Below, one piece after another: positions 54,371-62,242 of a DNA stretch of 62,242 bases. Position numbers and translations under genes: made by a program. The notes beneath the pieces were generated by a model. The model did not search any database and was not told the DNA's origin. It saw nothing but the letters and a program-made list of their open reading frames with translations. Source of the DNA: Lachnospiraceae bacterium (GTDB lineage Bacteria; Bacillota; Clostridia; Lachnospirales; Lachnospiraceae); NCBI GenBank assembly GCA_024699045.1, contig JAILQK010000133.1:1-62242 (forward strand), written 5' to 3'. Position 1 is the first letter of the stretch. Every line of letters begins with the position of its first letter.

Positions 54371-54811
54371 ATGAGAGCGGTAGAGACGTCATCGGCCGGT
54401 GAAACATTTGAACTGGCCCGGAATATCGGAGAAAAAGCGTTTCCCGGAGAGGTGATTGGACTTACGGGAGATCTGGGTACCGGAAAGACGGTCTTTGCGA
54501 AGGGGATAGCGGCCGGGCTTGGTATAACAGAGAGGGTCAATTCCCCGACTTTTACGATAATGCAGCAGTACGATGGCGGCAGATTGCCACTTTACCATTT
54601 TGATGTGTACCGCATCGGTGACATTTCCGAAATGGACGAGACCGGCTATGAAGATTATTTTTACGGCAAAGGGGTCTCAATCGTGGAGTGGGCCGAAACG
54701 ATCAAAGAGATAATGCCTGAAGATACCGTATGGATAACGATAGAAAAAGATCTGAAAAACGGGACGGATCACAGGCGGGTGAGTATAGAAGATGAACATA
54801 CTGGCAATTGA
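54371..54811 (+). CDS. tsaE: tRNA threonylcarbamoyladenosine biosynthesis ATPase
   Basis: TsaE is an ATPase that works with TsaB and TsaD to form t6A37 on ANN-decoding tRNAs. The 146-aa protein has Walker A GDLGTGKT (about 33-40), the SPTFTIMQQY segment, HFDVYRI, and VEWAE. The start overlaps no gene and has no Shine-Dalgarno. Its 3' end overlaps tsaB by 20 nt. Confidence 0.96.
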   Translation: MRAVETSSAGETFELARNIGEKAFPGEVIGLTGDLGTGKTVFAKGIAAGLGITERVNSPTFTIMQQYDGGRLPLYHFDVYRIGDISEMDETGYEDYFYGKGVSIVEWAETIKEIMPEDTVWITIEKDLKNGTDHRRVSIEDEHTGN

Positions 54812-55505
54812 CGCGTCGGGACTTGCGGCATCGGCGGCGGTTCTTTCCGATGAGGTTATAAAGGCGGAGTTTTGTGTATGCAATAAACTTACTCATTCAG
54901 AGACACTTATGCCGATGATAGATCAGGTTATAAACGCATCGGGGATGTCGCTGAAGGAGATAGAGGCCTTCGCGGTGACCGCAGGTCCCGGATCGTTTAC
55001 GGGGCTGCGTATCGGAGTTGCCACGGCAAAGGGGCTTTCCGAGGCTATGGAAAAACCGCTTATCGGAGTGCCTACGGTTGAATCCATCGCTCAGAATATG
55101 GCCGGCTTCGACGGTATCGTTGTCCCTCTTATGGATGCCAGAAGAGGGGAGACATATACGGGGATCTATGTTTTTAAGGGCGATGAGCTTGAAGTTTTAA
55201 GGGAACAGTGCGCGGTTCCTCTGGAGGAAATAATAAATGACGTCAACGACAGGGGGCAGCGGGTTGTTTTTCTTGGAGACGGGGTCAGGGTTTTCAGGGA
55301 ACGGATAGATAAAATATGCACAGTTCCTTATTATTATGCTCCGGCGGATCACAGACTGCAGCGTGCAGCTGGAGTAGCGATACTGGCTCAAAAATATTAT
55401 CTCGAGGGCAGATTTACGGATGCTGCGGATCTTGTCCCGGTATATCTGAGAAAATCACAGGCGGAGCGGGAGCGTGATAATATACGAGCACATGCAGATG
55501 CCTGA
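54792..55505 (+). CDS. tsaB: tRNA threonylcarbamoyladenosine biosynthesis protein
   Basis: TsaB is the non-catalytic partner that dimerises with TsaD. The 237-aa protein has LAIDASGLAASAAVLSD at the start, the HSETLMPMIDQVI helix, and AVTAGPGSFTGLRIGVATAKGL (about 57-78). It overlaps tsaE by 20 nt and rimI by 32 nt. The tsaE-tsaB-rimI order is common in Firmicutes. Confidence 0.96.
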   Translation: MNILAIDASGLAASAAVLSDEVIKAEFCVCNKLTHSETLMPMIDQVINASGMSLKEIEAFAVTAGPGSFTGLRIGVATAKGLSEAMEKPLIGVPTVESIAQNMAGFDGIVVPLMDARRGETYTGIYVFKGDELEVLREQCAVPLEEIINDVNDRGQRVVFLGDGVRVFRERIDKICTVPYYYAPADHRLQRAAGVAILAQKYYLEGRFTDAADLVPVYLRKSQAERERDNIRAHADA

Positions 55506-55932
55506 TTGTGACAGAGCATCAGAACTCGAAAAGAGCATATTCGGCAGTGATGCCTGGACCACGGCGGATTTCAGGGAATCTCTCTGTTGCGATTACGCGG
55601 TGTATGTAGTGGCCAGGGATCAGGATACAGGGAGGATGGTGGCATGTGCCGGCGTCCGCAACATGTGTGGGGACGGTGATATCACAAATGTTCTGGTGGA
55701 CAGAGAATACAGAAGACGCGGGATAGCAGAGAGCCTTCTGGGATATCTGATGGATGAAGGCAGGAAGATCGGGGTGCGAGCTTTTACTTTGGAAGTCAGA
55801 TGTTCAAACGTTCCGGCGATACGCCTTTATGAGAAACTTGGATTTGTCAGCGAAGGGATCCGGCCGGGGTTTTATGACGGTCCAAAGGAAGATGCCCTGA
55901 TATATTGGAAGAGAGACTGTAGCGATGTTTGA
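55474..55932 (+). CDS. rimI: Ribosomal-protein-alanine N-acetyltransferase (RimI-like)
   Basis: The 152-aa GNAT protein has ITNVLVDREYRRRGIAESLLGYLM (acetyl-CoA signature RRRGIA at about 78) and TLEVRCSNVPAIRLYEKLGFVSEGIRPGFY, the RimI pattern. It acetylates S18 in E. coli; the Firmicutes target is less clear. GTG 55474 with a GGAG upstream fits the family start (YEHMQMPDC). The start lies inside tsaB. Confidence 0.9.
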   Translation: MIIYEHMQMPDCDRASELEKSIFGSDAWTTADFRESLCCDYAVYVVARDQDTGRMVACAGVRNMCGDGDITNVLVDREYRRRGIAESLLGYLMDEGRKIGVRAFTLEVRCSNVPAIRLYEKLGFVSEGIRPGFYDGPKEDALIYWKRDCSDV

Positions 55933-56839
55933 TGTCACTTTGCTGGGAACAGGCGGGATGATGCCTTTGCCATATCGGTATCTGACCAGCCTCATGCTCA
56001 GATACGGAGGAAACGGTATCCTCATTGACTGCGGAGAGGCGACCCAGTGTGCAATGAGAAAGAAAAGTCTTTCTCCCAAGGGGATCGATGCGATCCTTTT
56101 TACACATTATCATGCGGATCATATAAGCGGTCTTCCGGGTATGATGCTTTCCATGGCGAATGCGGACAGAACAGAGCCGGTATTGCTTGCCGGTCCGAAA
56201 GGGCTGGAGAAAGTGGTCAGATCGTTACTCGTCATCGCACAGGGACTGCCTTTCGATATCCGACTCCTTGATCTGTCGGGGAGTGAGGAAGATTTTGATG
56301 TATACGGCATGCATGTGAGGGCCTTTAAGGTCAATCATAACGTTACCTGTTACGGATATTCGGTAAGCATAAAAAGAGCCGGGAGATTCGATGCGGATGA
56401 AGCAAAACGGCTGGGAATCCCGATCCGCTTCTGGAATCCGCTGCAAAAAGGAAGCACATGCAAGGATGATGACGGAAAAGTCTACACACCGGATATGGTG
56501 ATGGGAGAAGAGCGGCGGGGTCTTAAGGTTACATATACCACCGACACCCGGCCTACCAGATCCATAGAGGTAAATGCAGCAGATTCGGATCTTTTCATAT
56601 GCGAAGGCATGTATGGGGATCCTGAAGATATGCATAAAGCAAGAGAGAAGAAACATATGATGTTTACCGAGGCTGCTACACTTGCCGATGCAGCAAAGGT
56701 AAAAGAGCTTTGGCTTACTCATTACAGTCCGTCACTGACCGATCCGCGACAGTATCTGGGGCTGGCGAGGGATATCTTTCCCGGCACCGTAGCTGCGAAG
56801 GATGGCAGGACAAAGGAGCTTAACTATGAAGAAGAATAA
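55925..56839 (+). CDS. rnz: Ribonuclease Z
   Basis: RNase Z removes 3' trailers from precursor tRNAs that lack encoded CCA, as is the case for both tRNAs at the right end of this window. The 304-aa zinc enzyme of the metallo-beta-lactamase fold has THYHADH (H61, H63, D65, H66), the TDTRPT segment, and LTHYSPSL near the C terminus. It overlaps rimI by 8 nt. Confidence 0.95.
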   Translation: MFDVTLLGTGGMMPLPYRYLTSLMLRYGGNGILIDCGEATQCAMRKKSLSPKGIDAILFTHYHADHISGLPGMMLSMANADRTEPVLLAGPKGLEKVVRSLLVIAQGLPFDIRLLDLSGSEEDFDVYGMHVRAFKVNHNVTCYGYSVSIKRAGRFDADEAKRLGIPIRFWNPLQKGSTCKDDDGKVYTPDMVMGEERRGLKVTYTTDTRPTRSIEVNAADSDLFICEGMYGDPEDMHKAREKKHMMFTEAATLADAAKVKELWLTHYSPSLTDPRQYLGLARDIFPGTVAAKDGRTKELNYEEE

Positions 56840-57401
56840 CACCAGGAATACTGTGATCGGTCTTGTTATACTTGCCATAGCTGTGCTTGTTATATTCTTT
56901 CTGGCGATAAACACACCTGACAAGGAAGCCGAGACTGTACAGATCACGGCAGCAACCAAGCAGCTGGCCAAAGATTATGATCTTGCCTACCCGTCGACTC
57001 CAAGGGCAGTCGTAACGGAATACGCCGAGATAACCAGGTGTCTGTATGCTTCCGATACCGAGGAGGAACAGATAAAAGGACTCGCGGAGCAGATGAGGCG
57101 GCTGTTTGACGATGAACTGATCGCGAATCAGAGTTTTGATGATTTCTATGATTCCTTAAGATCCGAGATAGCCATCTACAGGGAGAAAAACAAGGTTGTG
57201 TCGAGTTATTCGGTATCATCAAGTACCGATGTAAAGTACGAGACAAATGAGTACGGCTCCATGGCCTCTTTGTATCTTTCCATTAATGTCAGGCAGGACG
57301 GGGTGATAAATACGATAAAAGAACAGTTCCTGCTCCGCCAGGACGCGGACGGACATTGGAAGATAGTTGGATGGGTTCCGGCAGACGGAGCTAAGGAGTA
57401 A
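56826..57401 (+). CDS. Membrane-anchored protein of unknown function
   Basis: The 191-aa protein has a short basic N terminus, one membrane helix (about residues 9-28, VIGLVILAIAVLVIFFLAI) and an extracytoplasmic domain with helices followed by beta strands (MASLYLSINVRQDGV, FLLRQDADGHWKIVGW), as in NTF2-like or DUF6715-like domains; I cannot assign a family. ATG 56826 is preferred to 56802 because AAGGAG lies 8 nt upstream. It sits between rnz and tsaD and touches tsaD. Confidence 0.75.
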   Translation: MKKNNTRNTVIGLVILAIAVLVIFFLAINTPDKEAETVQITAATKQLAKDYDLAYPSTPRAVVTEYAEITRCLYASDTEEEQIKGLAEQMRRLFDDELIANQSFDDFYDSLRSEIAIYREKNKVVSSYSVSSSTDVKYETNEYGSMASLYLSINVRQDGVINTIKEQFLLRQDADGHWKIVGWVPADGAKE

Positions 57402-58424
57402 ATGAAGGACATATATATACTGGGGATCGAGAGCTCATGTGACGAGACAGCTGCTGCGGTAGTAAAAAACGGCAGGGAAGTGCTGTCCAATGTCATTCTC
57501 TCGCAGATAGATACGCATACGATATATGGCGGAGTTGTTCCCGAAATAGCCTCGCGCAAGCATATAGAATCGATCGTGCAGGTGGTCCGGGAAGCATTGG
57601 ATCGGGCAAAAATGCAGTCCTCGGAACTGGATGCGGTCGCGGTTACATACGGGCCGGGACTGGTTGGTCCGCTTTTAGTGGGAGTTTCCTATGCAAAAGC
57701 ATATGCGTACGGATGCGGGAAGCCGCTTATAGGCGTGCATCACATCGAGGGCCACATTGCTGCAAATTATATTGAACACAGAGAGCTTGAACCTCCCTTT
57801 ATGTGCCTGATAGTGTCGGGGGGACATACGCACCTGGTAAACGTTAAGGATTACGGTGAATTTGAGATACTGGGCAGGACTATGGATGATGCGGCAGGAG
57901 AGGCGTATGACAAGGTGGCCAGAGCGATAGGCCTGGGATATCCGGGAGGACCCAAGATAGATGCTGTAGCCGGGGAAGGCGATCCGGGGGCGATCCTTTT
58001 TCCGAGAGCGCATATTGAAGGGGATGAATATGATTTTTCTTTTTCCGGATTAAAGAGCTCCGTCCTGAATTATCTAAACTCCTGCGAGATGCGGGGAGAG
58101 AAGGTGAACACGGCAGATGTCGCGGCTTCATTTCAGGAAGCGGTAGTGGATGTGCTCGTAGAAAACTCCATGAAAGCGGTAGACAGATTTAAGGCGGACA
58201 GATTTGCGATCGCGGGTGGGGTGGCATCCAATTCCGCATTGAGAAGTGCTATGGAAAAGGCTTGCGGCGAACGGGGAGTAGGGTTTTACAAGCCGTCGCC
58301 TTTGCTTTGCACCGATAATGGAGCTATGATCGCCTGTGCGGCTTACTTTGATCATATGAAGGGGGATTTTGCGGAACTGACACTGAATGCGATCCCCAAT
58401 CTAAGGTTAGGAGACAGATCATGA
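57402..58424 (+). CDS. tsaD: tRNA threonylcarbamoyladenosine transferase
   Basis: TsaD is the catalytic subunit that transfers threonylcarbamoyl to A37. The 340-aa protein has [19 protein letters not shown], the [11 protein letters not shown] segment, metal ligands in [11 protein letters not shown] (about 111-121), [10 protein letters not shown], the [10 protein letters not shown] segment, and the C-terminal [10 protein letters not shown] and [13 protein letters not shown]. It starts immediately after the stop codon of the membrane protein and overlaps the next GT2 gene by 4 nt. Confidence 0.97.
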   Translation: MKDIYILGIESSCDETAAAVVKNGREVLSNVILSQIDTHTIYGGVVPEIASRKHIESIVQVVREALDRAKMQSSELDAVAVTYGPGLVGPLLVGVSYAKAYAYGCGKPLIGVHHIEGHIAANYIEHRELEPPFMCLIVSGGHTHLVNVKDYGEFEILGRTMDDAAGEAYDKVARAIGLGYPGGPKIDAVAGEGDPGAILFPRAHIEGDEYDFSFSGLKSSVLNYLNSCEMRGEKVNTADVAASFQEAVVDVLVENSMKAVDRFKADRFAIAGGVASNSALRSAMEKACGERGVGFYKPSPLLCTDNGAMIACAAYFDHMKGDFAELTLNAIPNLRLGDRS

Positions 58425-59407
58425 GAGACAAGATTCCCAGATTATTTATCGTGATACCGTGTTATAACGAAGAAGAAGTACTTGAGGAATCCATGAAGAT
58501 ACTGCGGGATAAGCTTACAGGTCTTATCGGGGCAGGTAAAGTAAAGGATGACAGCAGGATAGTCTGTGTGGATGACGGTTCAAGGGACAGAACATGGGAC
58601 ATCATAGCGAAGAGGGCTTCGACGGATGATGTGTTTTTGGGATTGAAATTCAGCAGGAATTACGGTCACCAGAATGCGATCCTTGCAGGAATGCTCGAGT
58701 CCAGGAAGGCGGCGGACTGTGTGGTGACGATCGATGCGGACCTTCAGCAGGATGTAGAGGCTCTGGATGATTTTATCGCAAAATATATGGAAGGCTGCGA
58801 TGTGGTCTATGGAATAAGAAACGACAGGGATACGGATAAAGCAGGAAAAAAGATCACCGCAGAGGCTTTTTACATGCTGATGAGGCTGCTGGGGGCAAAG
58901 GTCATACCCAACAGTGCGGATTACAGGCTGCTTTCGGCCAAAGCGCTGGAGGCGCTTGCGGATTATCCCGAGTCGAATCTGTTTCTGAGAGGGCTTATCC
59001 CCACAATGGGGTTCAAGTCGGATGTGGTGTATTTTGATGTGAAGGACCGGACGGGCGGGCAGTCCAAGTATACCTTGAGTAAAATGCTCAATCTGGCGTT
59101 GGATGGGATCACGTCAATGAGTACCAGACCGCTTGAGCTTATTGTCGTGCTGGGGCTGGTTTTCTGCCTAATGGCGCTGGTGATCTTCATATTATCCATG
59201 ATAGACTGGGCGAGGGGTATGGTGGTCCAGGGATGGACAACTACCGTAGCGCTTCTTTGTCTGATAGGAGGGATGAATCTGCTCACCAACGGACTGGTCG
59301 GTCTTTATGTCGGAAAGACATACATAGAAATAAAGCACAGACCCAGATATATCATCGATCAATCCATCTGGGACGGCAGTGGGGTATTGGAGCTATATGA
59401 TCAGTAA
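58421..59407 (+). CDS. Polyprenyl-phosphate glycosyltransferase (GT2, DPM1/GtrB-like)
   Basis: The 328-aa protein has [16 protein letters not shown] at the start, [27 protein letters not shown], and the metal-binding TIDADLQQD (about 104-112), then [12 protein letters not shown], and two C-terminal membrane segments (about 240-265, 280-305). It matches GtrB-type enzymes that load undecaprenyl-phosphate with a hexose. The next gene is a GT-C-like membrane protein, overlapping by 11 nt. Sugar unknown. Confidence 0.9.
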   Translation: MRDKIPRLFIVIPCYNEEEVLEESMKILRDKLTGLIGAGKVKDDSRIVCVDDGSRDRTWDIIAKRASTDDVFLGLKFSRNYGHQNAILAGMLESRKAADCVVTIDADLQQDVEALDDFIAKYMEGCDVVYGIRNDRDTDKAGKKITAEAFYMLMRLLGAKVIPNSADYRLLSAKALEALADYPESNLFLRGLIPTMGFKSDVVYFDVKDRTGGQSKYTLSKMLNLALDGITSMSTRPLELIVVLGLVFCLMALVIFILSMIDWARGMVVQGWTTTVALLCLIGGMNLLTNGLVGLYVGKTYIEIKHRPRYIIDQSIWDGSGVLELYDQ

Positions 59408-60923
59408 GGTCAGAAAGGGATTAAGAGATCCATATAAGCTGTTCGGACTGGCGATGATCCTGTTCGTTGTTCTCTGCTACAATGTCCTGATCTTGCACAA
59501 CGGATACAGGTTTCTGAATTCCGATGATGCTTCGGAACTTGCTCTCGCGAGGATACTGGCATCGCAGCATAAGATCCTGACAAAAGACTGGATATACGCT
59601 TCGGAACTCAGGGTTCTGAATACGAATCTGATATTTGCACCCATGTTTTATCTTTTCAGATCATGGAGCATGGTGAGGGCGGTCGGCGGAAGCATAATGC
59701 TCCTTATCTATGTCGCTTCATATATCTGTATTCCATATGCGTGGAAATACAATACGAGGTGGTTCTATGTCACGGCTTTCATACTGATCATGCCGTTTTC
59801 GAACCCGTGGCAGTTTTTTGGACTGAAGATGTATTATCTTCCGCATGTCTTTATTTCTTTTGTGTCGTTTGCGATCCTTGGACTGATCCATAATTCCGGA
59901 AAGAAGAAAAGGATCATCATATACAGCGCAGTCCTTGCGATGTTGGCGTTTGTCGCGGGGCTTGGAGGGGCAAGATCCGTCGAATACACATATGCGCCGC
60001 TTTTGCTTACTGCGCTGATCGCTCTGGTATTTGATAAAGGAAGCCTGCGACTTGTGAAGGCAAGTGCGATCGCAGCCGTCATGTCTGCTGCGGGGTATCT
60101 GGTGAATGACAGGATCCTGTCGGGTATCTACTCATTTCATTCATATGCGAATGTCTCGTTCATCCGGTTTACATTTGAAAAACTGGAGTGGGTGATAGAT
60201 TGCATACTGACGGCTTTGGGATATTCGATAGGAGAATACTTCATAAGCTTTGGCGGTATATGCAACGCGATGTCATTCGTGATGATGATCCTTTTTCTGG
60301 CGGCGTTCCCGATGCTGCTTAAAAAACGAAAGGAAATGAGTGAAGTCCAGAGGTATATGTATTATTTTGCATCCATCACTTTTGTGCTAAACACTTTTCT
60401 CATGATGGTGGGTCAGAATAATGAATATGCAGACAGGTTTATTGCCATAGGAATGGTTCCGACGATGATGTTTATAGATCTGGTTTACAGGATGTATGCC
60501 GAGAAGACGGATCTTAAAGCACTGTATGCGGTTTTGGTGATGGTCTTTTTTCTGGCGATCGGAGCGAACGGATATCTGAATCTCCTGAAGACGGCAGGCA
60601 ACGGTGAGAGGCTCGGTTACATCAATTATCTGAAGGAAAATGGGTATGATTACGGGTATGCTACATTCTGGAATGCGAATATCACTACAGAGATGTCGGA
60701 CGGAGCGATAAACATGACGTCACTGGATCCAAATGCCGAGGAGCTGGTTGTTTTTTACTGGCTTACCGACAGAAGGCTGATAGAAGAAAAGCACGATAAG
60801 GCATTTTTGGTGCTCACCTCTGAAGAGCTGGATATGTATGAGGGGGGCGAACCGATCTACCGGGATGAGTATTTCAGCGTGTTTGATATTGCCGAAGATG
60901 AGATTTCATTTGAGGAACAGTAA
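59397..60923 (+). CDS. Multi-pass membrane protein, GT-C glycosyltransferase-like
   Basis: The 508-aa protein has about 11 membrane segments. LNSDDASELALARILA (about 40-55), just after the first segment, gives the acidic pair expected at a GT-C catalytic loop. The C-terminal 80 residues form a soluble domain (MTSLDPNAEELVVFYWLTD). ATG 59397, with TTGGAG upstream, is chosen over GTG 59379. It overlaps the GtrB-like gene by 11 nt, as donor-transferase pairs do. It is unlike the protein at 43076 in most of its sequence. Confidence 0.7.
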   Translation: MISKVRKGLRDPYKLFGLAMILFVVLCYNVLILHNGYRFLNSDDASELALARILASQHKILTKDWIYASELRVLNTNLIFAPMFYLFRSWSMVRAVGGSIMLLIYVASYICIPYAWKYNTRWFYVTAFILIMPFSNPWQFFGLKMYYLPHVFISFVSFAILGLIHNSGKKKRIIIYSAVLAMLAFVAGLGGARSVEYTYAPLLLTALIALVFDKGSLRLVKASAIAAVMSAAGYLVNDRILSGIYSFHSYANVSFIRFTFEKLEWVIDCILTALGYSIGEYFISFGGICNAMSFVMMILFLAAFPMLLKKRKEMSEVQRYMYYFASITFVLNTFLMMVGQNNEYADRFIAIGMVPTMMFIDLVYRMYAEKTDLKALYAVLVMVFFLAIGANGYLNLLKTAGNGERLGYINYLKENGYDYGYATFWNANITTEMSDGAINMTSLDPNAEELVVFYWLTDRRLIEEKHDKAFLVLTSEELDMYEGGEPIYRDEYFSVFDIAEDEISFEEQ

Positions 60924-60940
60924 CATGGAGGCATGAAGAT

Positions 60941-61669
60941 ATGAGATGCGCAGCGGTCATATTGTCAGGCGGGTCGGGAAAGCGCATGAATGCGCAGATC
61001 CCAAAACAATACATGGATCTGAAGGGGAAACCGGTGCTTCTGTATTCTCTGAAAACATTCTCCGAAGCGGAATTTGTCGATGAGATAGTGATAGTTGCCG
61101 ACAGAGAGCACAGGGATAAAGTTCAGAGTGATATAGTAGATCTGTACGGAATGCATAAAGTATCAAATGTAGTGGTCGGGGGTAAGGAGAGATATCATTC
61201 TGTGGCTCACGGGCTCGAGGCACTGTCGCGCGAAACGGATTATGTTTTCATTCATGACGGGGCAAGACCGTTTGTGACAATGTATACTCTGGAGAGATGT
61301 CTTCATTATGCGGAAAAATATAAGGCCGCCGTTGCCGCGGTCAGGTCGAAGGATACCGTAAAGGTTGCGGATGATGATGCAATGATCCGATCCACTCCGG
61401 ACAGGGCTCATGTCTGGATGGTACAGACACCTCAGACCTTTGAATATCCTCTGATAAAGGATGCATACAGAAGGCTGATAGACGATGAGGACAGACTCAG
61501 GGCGGCCGGGATCGCAGTGACGGATGATACAATGGTAGCAAAGATGTATGCGGACGTAGATGCACGTCTTGTGGAGAGTACATATGACAATATAAAGCTG
61601 ACCACACCGGAGGATATGGAGTATGCGGAAACCATCTGTGAAAAAATGCTGAAACTACCTGATAATTAA
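60941..61669 (+). CDS. ispD: 2-C-methyl-D-erythritol 4-phosphate cytidylyltransferase
   Basis: IspD makes CDP-methylerythritol in isoprenoid synthesis. The 242-aa protein has the CTP-binding ILSGGSGKRMNAQIPKQYM (about 7-25), FIHDGARPFV (about 104), and VWMVQTPQTFEYPLIKDAY, then VTDDTMVAKM. Ribitol-5-phosphate cytidylyltransferase (TarI) is a close relative and cannot be fully excluded. GGAGG lies 11 nt before the ATG. It is the last protein-coding gene before the rRNA operon. Confidence 0.88.
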   Translation: MRCAAVILSGGSGKRMNAQIPKQYMDLKGKPVLLYSLKTFSEAEFVDEIVIVADREHRDKVQSDIVDLYGMHKVSNVVVGGKERYHSVAHGLEALSRETDYVFIHDGARPFVTMYTLERCLHYAEKYKAAVAAVRSKDTVKVADDDAMIRSTPDRAHVWMVQTPQTFEYPLIKDAYRRLIDDEDRLRAAGIAVTDDTMVAKMYADVDARLVESTYDNIKLTTPEDMEYAETICEKMLKLPDN

Positions 61670-61671
61670 TG

Positions 61672-61700
61672 TTGACACAGATGAAGGGATTTGTTATGAT
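61672..61700 (+). promoter_or_regulatory. Near-consensus promoter of the tRNA-rRNA operon
   Basis: TTGACA (61672-61677), a 17-nt spacer and TATGAT (61695-61700). The predicted start is near 61707. It drives two serine tRNAs and 16S rRNA. Confidence 0.9.
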
Positions 61701-61703
61701 AGC

Positions 61704-61733
61704 AAATGCGCTCGCTTGAAGCGAAGCGCATTT
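61704..61733 (+). promoter_or_regulatory. Hairpin at the predicted start of the tRNA-rRNA transcript
   Basis: AAATGCGCT pairs with AGCGCATTT, and CGCTT pairs with AAGCG inside it. It is followed by TTTATCTTTG and ends about 8 nt before the first tRNA. It may be an early pause/attenuation or processing element, but the T-run is weak. Confidence 0.45.
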
Positions 61734-61741
61734 ATCTTTGT

Positions 61742-61827
61742 GGAGAGGTATCGAAGCGGTCATAACGAGGCGGTCTTGAAAACCGTTTGGCGGCAACGCC
61801 ACATGGGTTCGAATCCCATCCTCTCCG
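61742..61827 (+). tRNA. tRNA-Ser (anticodon UGA)
   Basis: The 86-nt gene has a 7-bp acceptor stem GGAGAGG/CCTCTCC with discriminator G, a long variable arm (type II tRNA), GGTTCGAATCC as the T arm, and the anticodon loop CTTGAAA with anticodon TGA. CCA is not encoded. It reads UCN serine codons. Confidence 0.96.
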
Positions 61828-61902
61828 TCGGGGAGAAACGATTGATACGCCCCGAAAGACCGAATATGGCAGTGGATAGGACCACTTGATTTTCAGACCT
61901 TT

Positions 61903-61992
61903 GGAGAAGTACCCAAGATGGCTGAAGGGACACCCCTGGAAAGGGTGCAGGTCGTTAATAGCGGCGCGAGGGTTCAAATCCCTCCTTCTCCG
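61903..61992 (+). tRNA. tRNA-Ser (anticodon GGA)
   Basis: The 90-nt type II tRNA has acceptor stem GGAGAAG/CTTCTCC with discriminator G. The anticodon stem-loop is CACCC-CTGGAAA-GGGTG with anticodon GGA, there is a long variable arm, and GGTTCAAATCC is the T arm. CCA is not encoded. The 75-nt spacer to the first tRNA contains CGGGG/CCCCG and AGTGG/CCACT pairings. Confidence 0.96.
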
Positions 61993-62151
61993 GTAGCACC
62001 TTGAAAATTAAACAGCAATGCAGCTTTGAAAAAAACCAATAAAAAGTTTGATTCAGAGTAAAGCGAACAAAACCAAGACAAACAGTAAGTGAACGGAGCA
62101 AAAGAAAAAGAAGCCGAGTTCAGACTGAAGGGTTCGCAACTCAAAGGATAT
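61993..62151 (+). promoter_or_regulatory. 16S rRNA leader with a boxA-like antitermination motif
   Basis: The 159-nt spacer has no gene. AGCACCTTGAAAATTAAAC at its start resembles the boxA-type leader motif of rRNA operons. The rest is A-rich and G-rich and probably pairs with the 16S trailer for RNase III processing, which cannot be checked here because the 16S gene is cut. Confidence 0.4.

Positions 62152-62242
<91 letters not shown>

Overview
The window is a 62 kb piece of a motile, anaerobic Firmicutes chromosome of moderate G+C, most likely from the family Lachnospiraceae. The evidence is the Firmicutes order of the S10-spc-alpha ribosomal operons followed by ecfA1-ecfA2-ecfT, the zinc-binding type Z S14, an L17 with a large lysine-rich insertion, two-gene transketolase, an NrdG2-type radical SAM activase, several clostridial families of unknown function (DUF1002, DUF5711 and a DUF6240-like giant protein), flagellar genes, and a 16S rRNA gene that begins at the right edge. 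I cannot name the genus.

Layout. (1) 1-8.9 kb: a 5'-truncated tandem-receiver protein, an FGGY sugar kinase, then a flagellar block (963-aa protein with a FliK-like tail behind a sigma-28-type promoter, flagellin, FliS-like chaperone), trpS and a small flagellar-looking protein. (2) 9.0-15.7 kb: metG, alpha/beta hydrolase, DUF1002 protein, GNAT, PucR-type regulator, NrdG2 activase and tadA, most joined by overlapping start and stop codons. (3) 15.8-24.8 kb: pfkA, the dnaX-ybaB-recR group, a sugar block (aldose epimerase, AraD-type epimerase, split transketolase), and two membrane proteins (DUF5711, CvpA). (4) 24.9-40.5 kb: one long ribosomal superoperon from rpsJ to rplQ with secY, adk, infA and rpoA, preceded by a strong promoter and a structured leader of about 277 nt, with a second promoter before rpmJ. 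(5) 40.5-48.9 kb: ECF transporter module, a GT-C-like membrane protein paired with a DPM1-type glycosyltransferase, truA and an aconitase-superfamily hydratase. (6) 48.9-54.4 kb: surface glycan and flagellum genes (TPR glycosyltransferase on the minus strand, FliD-like protein, O-antigen ligase-like protein, UDP-galactopyranose mutase). (7) 54.4-61.7 kb: the t6A genes tsaE-tsaB-rimI and tsaD with RNase Z between them, a second GT2/GT-C pair, and ispD. (8) 61.7 kb to the end: a near-consensus promoter, tRNA-Ser(UGA), tRNA-Ser(GGA) and the start of 16S rRNA.

How the parts fit. Translation dominates: ribosomal proteins, two aminoacyl-tRNA synthetases, tRNA modification (tadA, truA, tsaB/D/E), tRNA processing (rnz) and an rRNA operon. 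The other themes are pentose phosphate and sugar use (FGGY kinase, galM, araD, transketolase, pfkA) and the cell surface (flagellin set, two polyprenyl-phosphate sugar pairs, Galf supply).

Most striking observation. At least five genes (start codons at 2522, 23101, 40587, 49905 minus and 54371) have a promoter whose -10 box ends only 6-9 nt before the start codon and no Shine-Dalgarno sequence. They look leaderless or nearly so, while most neighbours have strong Shine-Dalgarno sites. One of the five appears to be driven by a sigma-28-type promoter. I saw no CRISPR array, insertion sequence, prophage or defence system.
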